A stretch of 39,787 nt of DNA from an uncultured Bacteroidaceae bacterium. GTDB taxonomy: Bacteria; Bacteroidota; Bacteroidia; Bacteroidales; Bacteroidaceae. The notes beneath the pieces are model-generated. The model searched no databases. It saw only the letters and a program-made list of their open reading frames with translations, and was not told the DNA's origin. Location: positions 1 through 39,787 of the forward strand of contig CALUJO010000020.1 of assembly GCA_944320965.1 (NCBI GenBank), read 5' to 3'. Both the position numbers and the translations under genes were made by a program. Positions 24,330 to 33,855 of this stretch are shown piece after piece (position 1 is the stretch's first letter; each line of letters begins with the position of its first letter).

Positions 24330-25433
24330 TCAGAAACTGTATCCAACACCAAGCCCAAGAACACTCTTGAACTGGACACGTTCGGCAGCATATGTATTTT
24401 CACGATCTATCAGGACTCCGTTATAATACTTCAGACTTGTAGAAAACGTAACATTAAGTACCTTTAGCAACTGATACGAAACCGCAAGATCCCAATCCAC
24501 ATCAAAGTTTCCGAAACGGCGGTTATTGTCACGATATTTAAAATAAGGGTCTTCAACATGTGTTTTGTCCCATGCATAAGGAGTGAAAAGACCAAGTGTC
24601 GTTATCACTGTAAGCTCCTTGTATTTATAGTTTATTCCGCCTTTGAATGTAAGACCGAATTCGGCTTTTGAATTCCGGTATTCCTTTGAACCGTCAGAAG
24701 CGTGGACATAAGTACCGTACTTGTCCTGAAGATGCGTACGGTAATCAAAGTTTTCGTACTCCTGACCAGGATTTTCCTTCTTGAACTCATCGGTATATTT
24801 CCTGTTGAATTCGTCAGGAATGTTTACCGTAGTCACCCTGCCCGCTACAGGAGAAAGGTATATGGAGAATATGCTGTTTGGTTTCCAGTCAATACCGACC
24901 GAGAAATCCGTATATGCAGGAGCAAGCCAACGGGAAATCACAGGATTATATCCGGTATTGTATTCAAAACCTGTTGCATACTGTGACTGGAATCCCCCCA
25001 AAACAGTCAGATACCATGACTTGCTGAATTCCCATCCGAACTTTGTTGACAGATTGATTTTGTCGCTTGATTTCTGCAATGGGTCTTCATCCTGGTCAAT
25101 CCATGAAAGACCATACTCGGTATCCAGATTTGTATCCCATGCAAAATTGTCTTTTTTCCAAAGAAGGCGCAGTTTTGCAAAAGCCACACCGTTAACATTG
25201 TTCTTACCTCCTGCCGACCAGTTTACAAGACCTGTTGCAGCAGCATTTGTTCCAACCACTCCGGTAAAATGCCATTTTTTACCGGCAGTATCAAGTTTTC
25301 TGAGTTCCTCGGCAGCCTTGGCTGTCTCATCAGCCTTTGCCGAAACCAAAGACTTGTCAACGTTCTGCGCCGACAATGCAATCACACCTGCCATACAAAA
25401 GGCAAACGACAAAAAATACTTTTTCATATCCAT
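24330..25433 (-). CDS. DUF3078 predicted outer-membrane beta-barrel protein
   Basis: This 367-residue protein has a signal peptide, MDMKKYFLSFAFCMAGVIALSAQ. It then has the DUF3078 opening KKWHFTGVVGTNAAATGLVNWSAGGKNN. The rest is rich in alternating aromatic/hydrophobic strands and ends in phenylalanine (LGLGVGYSF), as outer-membrane barrels do. A start at 25427 (MKKYF) is equally good. The function of DUF3078 proteins is unknown. The gene follows another predicted barrel gene by 70 nt on the same strand. Confidence 0.82.
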   Translation of the reverse strand: MDMKKYFLSFAFCMAGVIALSAQNVDKSLVSAKADETAKAAEELRKLDTAGKKWHFTGVVGTNAAATGLVNWSAGGKNNVNGVAFAKLRLLWKKDNFAWDTNLDTEYGLSWIDQDEDPLQKSSDKINLSTKFGWEFSKSWYLTVLGGFQSQYATGFEYNTGYNPVISRWLAPAYTDFSVGIDWKPNSIFSIYLSPVAGRVTTVNIPDEFNRKYTDEFKKENPGQEYENFDYRTHLQDKYGTYVHASDGSKEYRNSKAEFGLTFKGGINYKYKELTVITTLGLFTPYAWDKTHVEDPYFKYRDNNRRFGNFDVDWDLAVSYQLLKVLNVTFSTSLKYYNGVLIDRENTYAAERVQFKSVLGLGVGYSF

Positions 25434-25503
25434 TATCCACTATCATTTAATTACAGAATATCATACAATCCGCGTGCAAAATCCCACAACAGTCCGGTCT
25501 TAA

Positions 25504-26334
25504 TCAGAACATATATCCAAGTCCTATCCTGAACTGATGGAACGGATAATCACGAAGTCCGTACTGATATGCCAGTAAAGGACGGAAACGGCCTATATTG
25601 CCTGTTATATCAGCCTTTAGAACCATAGGCTTGTCGCCGTCATCAATCCAACCGGAATAACCCTGCCATGCAAACGAAGCCGAAAAGGCCTTTGTATCAA
25701 GCACAGTTTTAAGACCATACATATAAGCATCATTCTGGCTGTTTGTTGTCACCTGCCAGCAAAGAAATCCCAGATTTGCAGCAAGACGCAGCTCCTTGAA
25801 AAAATCATTTTCAAACTTCAGTGACTTTGCAATTGAAGTATCAAAGAAGTATCCAGGAGCATCAAAATAACGTGCATACTGCTCACTGTCGCCCGAAGCT
25901 GTTATAAGCCCTATGCGAAGCGTCACATCCGGAGTAAAAGTCTTCTGACGGAACACATGTATATCGGTGGATACATATACATTACCAAACTCCTTTCCGT
26001 TTACTTTCTGCTCTGGTGATGCCTGATGTGCCAAAGAACGCGGAGTATTGTGATAAAACTCTATAACAGGCATCCATACGGAAAGGTTCACTCGTGGAGT
26101 AAAAAGCGGGATGTTTAACTTTACGTTTATGTCCTGAGTCCTGTCACCGTAAAAGCCTTTATAGAAATCATAGGAAACCTCGGCATAAATCTTTTCGGAA
26201 ACAGTACCGTCAAGCATATCCGGAACGGGCAATGCATTTGGCCCGAAATAAAGAGGCGAAATCCTGCCGTCATCCTCGGCATGCAAAGACAGCATACCGG
26301 TCAAAAGAAAAGCGGCAACCAAAAGTTTTTTCAT
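25504..26334 (-). CDS. Predicted outer-membrane barrel protein of unknown function
   Basis: This 276-residue protein starts with a signal peptide (MKKLLVAAFLLTGMLSLHA). It then shows alternating strands such as KIYAEVSYDFYKGFYG, VNLSVWMPVIEFYH and FRIGLGYMF, ending in phenylalanine. The open frame extends upstream to 26490 and into nadD, but the ATG at 26334 is chosen because the signal peptide begins there. I do not recognise a named family with certainty. Confidence 0.75.
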   Translation of the reverse strand: MKKLLVAAFLLTGMLSLHAEDDGRISPLYFGPNALPVPDMLDGTVSEKIYAEVSYDFYKGFYGDRTQDINVKLNIPLFTPRVNLSVWMPVIEFYHNTPRSLAHQASPEQKVNGKEFGNVYVSTDIHVFRQKTFTPDVTLRIGLITASGDSEQYARYFDAPGYFFDTSIAKSLKFENDFFKELRLAANLGFLCWQVTTNSQNDAYMYGLKTVLDTKAFSASFAWQGYSGWIDDGDKPMVLKADITGNIGRFRPLLAYQYGLRDYPFHQFRIGLGYMF

Positions 26335-26437
26335 AAGCAATATATTTTTTAGACAACTGCCAGCCTTCGGAAACTCAATATCAAAAACAATGAATAAAAT
26401 CAACCTTGCTGACTGTACGAAGACTGCGTTTAAGTTT

Positions 26438-27016
26438 CTATAAATAATATCCGTGACTGACAATAAGTTTCCAGACTTCGGGATGAACAAAATATCTCAC
26501 ATCCAATCCATCTGAAACAGACTGACGTATAAATGTGGAACTTATCTCTATCAAAGGGGTATCCGGAGACGTTACATTTGAAGGCAACAAAGATTTGTCT
26601 ATGTCATACCCGGGACGGCCATAGACTATAATACTGTGATGACGCATTATCTCATCCGGATTGCGCCACTTGTCAAACGCCACATAATTATCTGCACCGA
26701 TAATCAGCACAAATTCATAATCGGGATACGCAGCACGCAAAGCAGCAAGCGTATCAACCGTATAAGAAGGTTTGGGAAGATTGAATTCAAAATCGGATGC
26801 ACGGAACTTTTCATATCCCGATACTGCCGCGCTGACCATTTCAAGCCTGGCATAATCAGGAAGCAGGACATCGTTCTTCTTGAACGGGTTGCAGGGTGTA
26901 ACCATAAACCACAGTTCGTCAAGTCCGCAATATTCGCACAAATAATTTGCAAGCGCAAGATGACCGTTATGTACAGGATTGAAAGTTCCCCCGAATATTC
27001 CGATTTTCTTTGGCAT
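26438..27016 (-). CDS. nadD: Nicotinate-nucleotide adenylyltransferase
   Basis: This 192-residue nucleotidyltransferase makes deamido-NAD from nicotinate mononucleotide and ATP. The GGTFNPVHNGHL motif (residues 9-20) is the T/HxGH-type ATP site, and IEISSTFIRQSV is the conserved C-terminal motif. It is the third gene of yicC-gmk-nadD, 5 nt after gmk. Confidence 0.93.
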   Translation of the reverse strand: MPKKIGIFGGTFNPVHNGHLALANYLCEYCGLDELWFMVTPCNPFKKNDVLLPDYARLEMVSAAVSGYEKFRASDFEFNLPKPSYTVDTLAALRAAYPDYEFVLIIGADNYVAFDKWRNPDEIMRHHSIIVYGRPGYDIDKSLLPSNVTSPDTPLIEISSTFIRQSVSDGLDVRYFVHPEVWKLIVSHGYYL

Positions 27017-27021
27017 ATTTT

Positions 27022-27600
27022 TTATAAAGAATCCTTTTTATTCAAATAATCAGACAGAACTCTGTAAGCCTCATCCTGTGCCTTCTGCAAATCATCATTG
27101 ATTATAACAACATCAAACTTTCCGGCAAACCCAAGTTCAAACTCAGCCTTGGCAACTCTGTCGGCAATGACCTCAGGAGCATCAGTTCCCCTTGATTCAA
27201 GACGTCTGCGCAATTCTTCGACTGATGGTGGCTGTATGAATATGGACAATGCACGGTTGCCATAGTATTTCTTGATATTGCATCCGCCAACAACATCCAC
27301 GTCAAAAACCACATTTATTCCTTCATCGAGCATTTTTTCAACAGGTTCTTTCAGTGTTCCGTAAAAACGGTCCTTATAAACCTCTTCGTACTCAAGGAAC
27401 TCGCCTGCCTCAATCTTTTCGCGGAACTGCTGCGGAGTAAGGAAATAATACTCCACCCCGTCACGTTCGGTCCCTCTCGGCGGACGACTCGTAGCTGATA
27501 CGGAAAATTTAAGATTAAGATTCTTCTGCAGCAGATAATTTATAATAGTTGATTTTCCTGACCCTGACGGAGCTGAAAATATAACAAGTTTACCTTTCAT
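27022..27600 (-). CDS. gmk: Guanylate kinase
   Basis: This 192-residue kinase phosphorylates GMP to GDP. The P-loop SGSGKST (12-18), the GMP-binding segment SVSATSRPPRGTERDGVEYYFL, and GTLKEPVEKMLDEGINVVFDVDVVGG are all typical. It lies 15 nt after yicC and 5 nt before nadD. Confidence 0.95.
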   Translation of the reverse strand: MKGKLVIFSAPSGSGKSTIINYLLQKNLNLKFSVSATSRPPRGTERDGVEYYFLTPQQFREKIEAGEFLEYEEVYKDRFYGTLKEPVEKMLDEGINVVFDVDVVGGCNIKKYYGNRALSIFIQPPSVEELRRRLESRGTDAPEVIADRVAKAEFELGFAGKFDVVIINDDLQKAQDEAYRVLSDYLNKKDSL

Positions 27601-27615
27601 TGGCTTTCAGTTTTA

Positions 27616-28488
27616 TTACATTACGTTAAGAACCTGTTCCTTAATCTGTTCAAGTTCGTCTTTCATATGAACAACTATTTTCTGCATCTCGGCGTGATTT
27701 GACTTGCTTCCAAGGGTATTTATTTCACGTCCCATTTCCTGTGCAATGAAACCGAGCTTCTTTCCCTGACCTACACCTTCTTCCATTGTCTTCATGAAAT
27801 ACTGAAGATGATTTGAAAGACGCTGTTTTTCCTCGTTGATGTCAAGCTTTTCAATGTAATATATAAGTTCCTGTTCAAGGCGGTTCTTGTCATAATCAAC
27901 CCCGATAATCTTTTCAAGAGTCTCGACAATTCTCTGACGGATTTTCTCTACTCTCTCCTTTTCGTAAGGTTCTACTGTAGAAAGCAGATTTCCTATATTC
28001 TCTATCTTCTCGGAGAACTTCCTGTATAATGCCTGACCTTCCTGTTTTCTGAAAGCAACAAGCTCCTCAATTGCCTGAACAACTGCATTATGAACAGCTT
28101 CCCATTCCTCATCGCTCAATTCCTCAACTTCTGTTGTACTCATAACATCAGGCATTCTTAGAATTGTCTGGAACCAGTCGGCAGGCAATGCTATTGACAA
28201 CTGCTCAGACAAGGCATTTATCTGACGGTAGTATCCTTCAAAAACCGCAGTATTTATGGAATTGCCCTCGGAAACATTCTTTTCCACCCAAAGAATAAAA
28301 TCGACTTTTCCTCTCTCAAGATATTTTGCTATCTCATTACGAAGCTCTATTTCCTTTTCTCTGTATATAGGTGCAACACGCATTGTAAGGTCCAAAGCCT
28401 TACTGTTCAAAGATTTTATTTCTACATGAACTTTCTTGTTTGGCAATTCTGCCACGGCTTTGCCATAGCCTGTCATTGACTGTATCAT
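27616..28488 (-). CDS. YicC family endoribonuclease
   Basis: This 290-residue protein begins MIQSMTGYGKA, the YicC signature, and ends with GQGKKLGFIAQEMGREINTLGSKSNHAEMQKIVVHMKDELEQIKEQVLNV, the conserved C-terminal DUF1732 region. E. coli YicC is an endoribonuclease that affects small-RNA turnover. It is the first gene of the operon and has a promoter just upstream. Confidence 0.92.
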   Translation of the reverse strand: MIQSMTGYGKAVAELPNKKVHVEIKSLNSKALDLTMRVAPIYREKEIELRNEIAKYLERGKVDFILWVEKNVSEGNSINTAVFEGYYRQINALSEQLSIALPADWFQTILRMPDVMSTTEVEELSDEEWEAVHNAVVQAIEELVAFRKQEGQALYRKFSEKIENIGNLLSTVEPYEKERVEKIRQRIVETLEKIIGVDYDKNRLEQELIYYIEKLDINEEKQRLSNHLQYFMKTMEEGVGQGKKLGFIAQEMGREINTLGSKSNHAEMQKIVVHMKDELEQIKEQVLNVM

Positions 28489-28508
28489 AACTTCATCACA
28501 TTTTTTTG

Positions 28509-28538
28509 CAAATTTATCATTTTATTCCTTAAAGCAAT
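28509..28538 (-). promoter_or_regulatory. Promoter of the yicC-gmk-nadD operon
   Basis: TAAATTTG on the minus strand (28516-28509) matches TAnnTTTG, with ATTG (28538-28535) 18 bp upstream as an approximate -33 element. The ATG of yicC is 21 nt downstream. Confidence 0.55.
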
Positions 28539-28560
28539 ATCGTGACGTTGGTAAAATTGC

Positions 28561-28568
28561 TATTTTTG
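28561..28568 (+). promoter_or_regulatory. -7 element of the tsaB operon promoter
   Basis: TATTTTTG matches TAnnTTTG and lies 29 nt before the tsaB ATG. No good -33 element was found at the expected distance. Confidence 0.45.
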
Positions 28569-28597
28569 CAGAATATATTAATAATGTAAGAAATAAA

Positions 28598-29287
28598 ATG
28601 GCAGTAATTTTAAATATAGAAACATCAACATCAGTATGCTCAACTGCACTGAGCGTTGACGGAGAGATTGAATTTCATCTTGAAGACTACAAAGGCCAGT
28701 CACATGCAACACAGCTTGGAGTTTTCGTTGACCAGACAATGAAATATGCTGAAGACAGAAAACTCAAACTTGACGCTGTTGCAGTAAGCTGCGGTCCGGG
28801 TTCATATACAGGATTGAGAATAGGAGTTTCAATGGCAAAAGGAATTTGCTTCGGACAGGGAATACCATTGATTGCAATACCAACACACAAGGTAATGAGC
28901 GTTATTCCGCTACTTTACAACGATTTGCCGGACAATGCTCTTATCTGCCCTATGATTGATGCCAGAAGAATGGAGGTTTACTCAACAGTATATGACAAGG
29001 CATTCAACATTGTAAAGGAAACATCTGCCGAAATCATTACGGAAGATTCATACAAGGAACTACTGGACAAAGGACCTGTATATTTCTTCGGTGACGGAGC
29101 CGAGAAGTGCAAAGAAACAATAAAGCATGAAAACGCACACTTCATAAGCAATATAAATCCGCTTGCCAAGTCAATGCCTTTGCTTGCAGAAAAAGCCTTC
29201 ATGAACGGAGAATTTCAGGATGTAGCTTATTTTGAGCCTTTCTATCTGAAAGAATTTGTTGCATCAACTCCTAAAAAACTATTATAA
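28598..29287 (+). CDS. tsaB: tRNA threonylcarbamoyladenosine biosynthesis protein TsaB
   Basis: This 229-residue ASKHA-fold protein works with TsaD and TsaE to make t6A at tRNA position 37. It begins ILNIETSTSVCSTAL, has AVSCGPGSYTGLRIGVSMAKGICFG, and ends with the EPFYLKEF region typical of TsaB. The length is normal. It is the first gene of a seven-gene plus-strand run. Confidence 0.93.
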   Translation: MAVILNIETSTSVCSTALSVDGEIEFHLEDYKGQSHATQLGVFVDQTMKYAEDRKLKLDAVAVSCGPGSYTGLRIGVSMAKGICFGQGIPLIAIPTHKVMSVIPLLYNDLPDNALICPMIDARRMEVYSTVYDKAFNIVKETSAEIITEDSYKELLDKGPVYFFGDGAEKCKETIKHENAHFISNINPLAKSMPLLAEKAFMNGEFQDVAYFEPFYLKEFVASTPKKLL

Positions 29288-29310
29288 AACAAGGACATCA
29301 CAGACAGACA

Positions 29311-29940
29311 ATGAAATATAATACAGAAGAAAAGAAACTACCTTTGCCGGAATACGGACGCAGCGTCCAGAATATGGTTGACTATGCCCTTACTTTAGAA
29401 GACAGGGAAGAAAGGCAGAAATGCGCTGACAGTATCATCACGATAATGGGAAACATGAACCCTCACCTGAGAGATACTACCGATTTCAACCACAAGCTTT
29501 GGGATCATCTTGCAATAATGGCAGATTTCAAGCTTGACATTGATTACCCTTATGAAATAATAGACAAAAGCAATCTGATGGTCAAGCCGGAACCTGTTCC
29601 ATATCCACAAAACCACATTCTTTTCAGGCACTATGGTTACAATCTGGAAGAAATGATAAAAAAGGCAGCTGTCATGCCTGTCGGGGATGAAAGAAAAAAG
29701 CTTATCAACCTGATTGCAAATCAAATGAAGAAAGACTATTATGCCTGGACAAAGGACAATGCCGACGAAGCAAAAATCATAAAGGACCTGTTCATGATAT
29801 CAAACGGCAAAATAGACTTGCAGGCAGGAGAAATTACATTCTTTGAGAACAAGCCTGTTTACAAGAAACAGAACAATCAGAAAAACCAAAACCAGAACCA
29901 AAAGAAAAAATATAATAAAAACACAACCCAAAAACACTAA
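29311..29940 (+). CDS. DUF4290 protein
   Basis: This 209-residue protein matches the Bacteroidales DUF4290 pattern: LPLPEYGRSVQNMVDYAL near the start, then NPHLRDTTDFNHKLWDHLAIMADF, then NHILFRHYGYNLEEMI. After about residue 180 it ends in a low-complexity Asn/Gln/Lys tail, which suggests RNA or other polyanion binding. The function is unknown. It lies 23 nt after tsaB and 4 nt before murA. Confidence 0.88.
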   Translation: MKYNTEEKKLPLPEYGRSVQNMVDYALTLEDREERQKCADSIITIMGNMNPHLRDTTDFNHKLWDHLAIMADFKLDIDYPYEIIDKSNLMVKPEPVPYPQNHILFRHYGYNLEEMIKKAAVMPVGDERKKLINLIANQMKKDYYAWTKDNADEAKIIKDLFMISNGKIDLQAGEITFFENKPVYKKQNNQKNQNQNQKKKYNKNTTQKH

Positions 29941-29944
29941 TACT

Positions 29945-31249
29945 ATGGCATCATTTGTTATTGAAGGAGGACACAAGCTTCATGGAGATATTTATCCACA
30001 AGGAGCGAAAAACGAAGCTTTACAGATTATTTGCGCAACACTGCTTACAGGAGAGCCGGTAACCGTAGAAAATGTTCCGGATATCCTTGATGTAAACAAT
30101 CTGATTCAGCTTTTGAGAGATATGGGAGTCAAGGTTTCAAAAGACGGAATAGACAAATATACATTCCAGGCCGACAATGTTGATTTGAAATATCTTGAAA
30201 GTGACGAATTCGTAACAAAGTGTTCCAAACTGAGAGGTTCAATAATGCTGGTAGGACCTCTTGTTTCCAGATTTGGAAAGGCCATAGTTTCAAAACCGGG
30301 TGGTGACAAAATCGGACGAAGAAGACTTGACACACACTTCCTTGGAATAGAAGCTCTTGGTGCAAAATTCCTGTATAAGGAAGACAGAAAAGTGTATGAA
30401 ATCACAGCAGAACAGCTTGAAGGAAAATATATGCTTCTTGATGAGGCATCAGTAACCGGTACAGCAAACATTGTTATGGCGGCAACATTGGCAAAAGGCA
30501 AGACAATCATCTACAATGCAGCCTGTGAACCGTATCTGCAACAACTGTGCAAAATGCTGAACCGTATGGGAGCAAAGATTTCGGGCATAGCATCTAACCT
30601 GCTTACTATCGAAGGTGTTGAATCATTACAGGGAACAACACACAGAATATTGCCTGACATGATTGAAGTTGGAAGCTTTATCGGAATGGCGGCAATGACA
30701 GGAAGCGAACTTACAATAAAGGACGTTTGCTATGACCAGTTGGGAATTATACCTGACAGTTTCAGACGTCTTGGAATAACCGTTGAACAGAACAAAGATG
30801 ACATTATCATACCTGCTCACGAAAGTTACCAGATAGAATCTTTCCTTGACGGTTCTATCATGACAATTGCCGATGCTCCGTGGCCAGGCCTTACACCAGA
30901 CTTGCTAAGTGTTATGCTTGTTGTTGCAACTCAAGCTAACGGTAGTGTTCTGATACACCAGAAAATGTTTGAAAGCCGACTGTTCTTTGTGGACAAACTT
31001 ATAGACATGGGAGCCCAGATTATCCTGTGCGACCCGCACAGAGCTGTTGTTATCGGACATAACCACCGCCTGCAACTGAAGGGAGGCAACATGACATCGC
31101 CTGATATCAGAGCAGGTATTGCGCTTCTGATTGCAGCTATGAGTGCAAACGGTATAAGCCGGATACACAACATTGAGCAGATCGACCGCGGATACCAGAA
31201 TATTGAAGGACGACTAAACGCCATAGGCGCAAGAATAACCAGAATATAA
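29945..31249 (+). CDS. murA: UDP-N-acetylglucosamine 1-carboxyvinyltransferase with Asp at the catalytic Cys position
   Basis: This 434-residue enzyme makes the first committed intermediate of peptidoglycan synthesis. The start at 29945 (MASFVIEGGHKLHGDI) is chosen over an upstream in-frame ATG at 29843, which overlaps the DUF4290 gene. The conserved KNEALQ lysine (K22) is present. The loop that in E. coli reads GGCAIGARP here reads GGDKIGRRR, so D121 occupies the position of Cys115, the residue alkylated by fosfomycin. MurA enzymes with Asp here remain active and are not inactivated by the drug. Natural fosfomycin insensitivity is predicted. Confidence 0.95.
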   Translation: MASFVIEGGHKLHGDIYPQGAKNEALQIICATLLTGEPVTVENVPDILDVNNLIQLLRDMGVKVSKDGIDKYTFQADNVDLKYLESDEFVTKCSKLRGSIMLVGPLVSRFGKAIVSKPGGDKIGRRRLDTHFLGIEALGAKFLYKEDRKVYEITAEQLEGKYMLLDEASVTGTANIVMAATLAKGKTIIYNAACEPYLQQLCKMLNRMGAKISGIASNLLTIEGVESLQGTTHRILPDMIEVGSFIGMAAMTGSELTIKDVCYDQLGIIPDSFRRLGITVEQNKDDIIIPAHESYQIESFLDGSIMTIADAPWPGLTPDLLSVMLVVATQANGSVLIHQKMFESRLFFVDKLIDMGAQIILCDPHRAVVIGHNHRLQLKGGNMTSPDIRAGIALLIAAMSANGISRIHNIEQIDRGYQNIEGRLNAIGARITRI

Positions 31250-31265
31250 AAGGATTGAAATCCAA

Positions 31266-31805
31266 ATGATAAAAGAAGAAGAAGTTTTTAAAATAGGAAA
31301 AATAAACAAACCGCACGGGGTTAAGGGAGAGATGTCGTTCACTTTTACGGACGACATCTTTGACCGTACGGACGGTGACTATATCATATTCAAGCTGGAC
31401 GGAATCTATGTACCGTTCTTCATTGAAGAATACAGATTCAAGTCTGACACTACTGCAATCATAAAATTTGAAGGTATTGACAGCGTAGAACAGGCAAGAA
31501 GATTTGTCAATACAGAGCTTTTCTACCCTAAAGCACTTATTGACGAAGAAGACATAGAACCAACAATACATTATTTTGTCGGATATACCGCAAAAGATCT
31601 GCATCATGGGCATATAGGTAAAATAACTGAAATAGACGACAATACAGTAAATATCCTTGTCTATGTTGAGACAGATAACGGAGAAGAAATACTTATTCCT
31701 TTTCACGAAGACCTGATTGAAACTATTGACCATAAAAACAGAATAATTACATTTAATCTGCCTGAAGGGATGATTGAATACGACAAGGCAGAAACCATTG
31801 AATAG
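31266..31805 (+). CDS. rimM: 16S rRNA processing protein RimM
   Basis: This 179-residue protein helps assemble the 30S subunit. It opens EEVFKIGKINKPHGVKGEMSFTF, the RimM N-terminal domain. A PRC-barrel domain follows with YFVGYTAKDLHHGHIGKITEI and EILIPFHEDLIETIDHKNRIITFNLPEGMIE. It lies 16 nt after murA. Confidence 0.93.
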   Translation: MIKEEEVFKIGKINKPHGVKGEMSFTFTDDIFDRTDGDYIIFKLDGIYVPFFIEEYRFKSDTTAIIKFEGIDSVEQARRFVNTELFYPKALIDEEDIEPTIHYFVGYTAKDLHHGHIGKITEIDDNTVNILVYVETDNGEEILIPFHEDLIETIDHKNRIITFNLPEGMIEYDKAETIE

Positions 31806-31830
31806 TCAAACAAACAATATTTATCCGGGC

Positions 31831-32685
31831 ATGCAGAAACATAAAAGAACATTCTGGAAAGAAATAAAATTCAAGTACAAGGTTTCAATAATAAATGAAA
31901 ACACTCTTGAAGAAGTGGCAAAGCTACGCATTTCCAAACTTAACGGCTTATGGGTTATCCTTTTCGCATCTCTGATAATATTCACAATATCTTCACTGAT
32001 AATCGTCTTCACACCGTTGCACTACTATCTGCCTGGATATGTAAACAGCGAACTGAGAGCACAGATTGTCAATAACAGCATTCAGGCTGATTCCATAATA
32101 ACAGCCATGAACAAGCAGATATTATATGTCGAAAACATGAAAAAGGTAATGAGCGGAAATCTAAGCATTGATTCAATCAATATAAACGATACCGTAACTC
32201 CTGCCTTTATTGATTCCATAATACCTGTCAGCGCAAGAGAATATGAATTCAGAAAACAGTACGAAGAATCGGAAAAATACAACCTGACAAATGTTACAAT
32301 AAGCCAGAACGAACTTCTTGGACTTAATTTCTTCAGTCCTACAAGAGGTATTGTAATAAACAAATTCTCACCAGAGACAGGACATTTCGGAATTGATGTT
32401 ACGGCAATGCCCGAAAGCAATATAATATCAGTTCTTGACGGTACCGTGATAATGACAAACTATACGGCTGAATTCGGCTATTCTATAGCAGTACAGCACA
32501 CAAGCAATATCGTTTCCTTATACAAGCACTGCAGCCGCCTGCTGAAGGAAACCGGAGATATAGTAAAGGGAGGTGAAGCAATCGGACTTGCAGTCAACGA
32601 CAAGAACAAGAACATAAAGCATTTACACTTCGAATTATGGCATAAAGGCAAAGCCATTAATCCGGACAAATATATAGTATTTTAA
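31831..32685 (+). CDS. M23 (LytM-type) peptidoglycan endopeptidase with one membrane anchor
   Basis: This 284-residue protein has a short cytoplasmic N-terminus, one membrane helix (about 39-60) and a linker. A zinc peptidase domain follows from about 165. The metal ligands are visible as H185-x3-D189 in GHFGIDV and H264/H266 in HLHFELW. The second histidine, together with a conserved H223 in VQHTSN, would serve catalysis. It should cut cell-wall cross-links from the periplasmic face. The ATG at 31831 is chosen since an earlier in-frame start at 31774 overlaps rimM. Confidence 0.88.
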   Translation: MQKHKRTFWKEIKFKYKVSIINENTLEEVAKLRISKLNGLWVILFASLIIFTISSLIIVFTPLHYYLPGYVNSELRAQIVNNSIQADSIITAMNKQILYVENMKKVMSGNLSIDSININDTVTPAFIDSIIPVSAREYEFRKQYEESEKYNLTNVTISQNELLGLNFFSPTRGIVINKFSPETGHFGIDVTAMPESNIISVLDGTVIMTNYTAEFGYSIAVQHTSNIVSLYKHCSRLLKETGDIVKGGEAIGLAVNDKNKNIKHLHFELWHKGKAINPDKYIVF

Positions 32686-32687
32686 AA

Positions 32688-33851
32688 ATGAGCAAACAAA
32701 TAGCAATATTAGGTTCAACAGGCAGTATAGGTGTTCAGGCACTTGAAGTTATTGCCGCAAACAAAGACTTGTATGAAGTGAACCTGCTTACTGCAAACAA
32801 CCAATGGGAAAAGCTGGCGGAACAGGCCAGAACATTCGAACCGGATGCGGTTGTTATAGCAAACAAGGAACATTACACTAAACTGAAAGAAGCACTTGCC
32901 GACCTTCCGATAAAGGTATATGCCGGAAGCGAAGCCATAAACCAGTGCGTAGAAAACCCGAACATTGACATTGTATTGACAGCTCTTGTCGGTTTCTCAG
33001 GGCTCGCGCCTACAATACATGCCATAAAAACCAACAAGGTAATAGCCCTTGCCAACAAGGAAACACTTGTCGTGGCAGGAGAACTTATCAACCGTCTTGC
33101 ACTGCAATTCCAGACTCCTATTATACCTGTCGACTCGGAACACTCGGCAATATTCCAGTGCCTTGTAGGGGAAGTAGGAAACAATATAGAAAAACTGCTG
33201 CTTACAGCCTCTGGAGGTCCGTTCCGCAACTCAACTCTTAAAGAATTGAAAAGCGTAACAAAAAACGATGCATTGAAGCATCCTAACTGGAATATGGGAG
33301 CCAAAATAACAATTGACTCGGCAAGCATGATGAACAAGGGCTTTGAAGTTATTGAAGCCAAATGGCTTTTCAATATAGACATTGACCGTATTGAAGTTCT
33401 TGTTCACCCACAGTCTGTAATACACTCTATGGTTCAGTTTGAAGACGGCGCTGTAAAGGCACAGCTTGGAGTACCCGATATGAAAGTACCTATCCAGTAT
33501 GCATTCTCATTCCCCGACCGTCTGAAGTCAAACTTCGAACGCCTTGACTTTTCAAAATACAACACCCTTACATTTGAAAAGCCGGATATGGAAAAGTTCC
33601 GCAACCTTGCTTTTGCATACAATGCAAGCAAAACAAGCGGAAATATGCCTTGCATACTTAATGCGGCAAACGAAATAGTTGTAAGTGCCTTCCTTCATGA
33701 CAGGATAGGTTTCCTTGAAATGAGCGATATTATTGAAGAAATAATGATGAATTCAGAAGTTATAAAACAACCTACACTTGAAGACTATTTCGAAACAGAC
33801 AGACTAATCAGAATAAAAACAAACGAACTAATAAACAACAAATACAGATAA
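32688..33851 (+). CDS. dxr: 1-deoxy-D-xylulose 5-phosphate reductoisomerase
   Basis: This 387-residue enzyme makes MEP in the non-mevalonate isoprenoid pathway. The NADPH motif ILGSTGSIGVQAL is at the N-terminus. The metal and substrate region IPVDSEHSAIFQCL, TASGGPFRN, and HPNWNMGAKITIDSASMMNKGFEVIEA are all conserved. It begins 2 nt after the M23 peptidase gene and ends 4 nt before rseP. Confidence 0.95.
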   Translation: MSKQIAILGSTGSIGVQALEVIAANKDLYEVNLLTANNQWEKLAEQARTFEPDAVVIANKEHYTKLKEALADLPIKVYAGSEAINQCVENPNIDIVLTALVGFSGLAPTIHAIKTNKVIALANKETLVVAGELINRLALQFQTPIIPVDSEHSAIFQCLVGEVGNNIEKLLLTASGGPFRNSTLKELKSVTKNDALKHPNWNMGAKITIDSASMMNKGFEVIEAKWLFNIDIDRIEVLVHPQSVIHSMVQFEDGAVKAQLGVPDMKVPIQYAFSFPDRLKSNFERLDFSKYNTLTFEKPDMEKFRNLAFAYNASKTSGNMPCILNAANEIVVSAFLHDRIGFLEMSDIIEEIMMNSEVIKQPTLEDYFETDRLIRIKTNELINNKYR

Positions 33852-33855
33852 TCCG

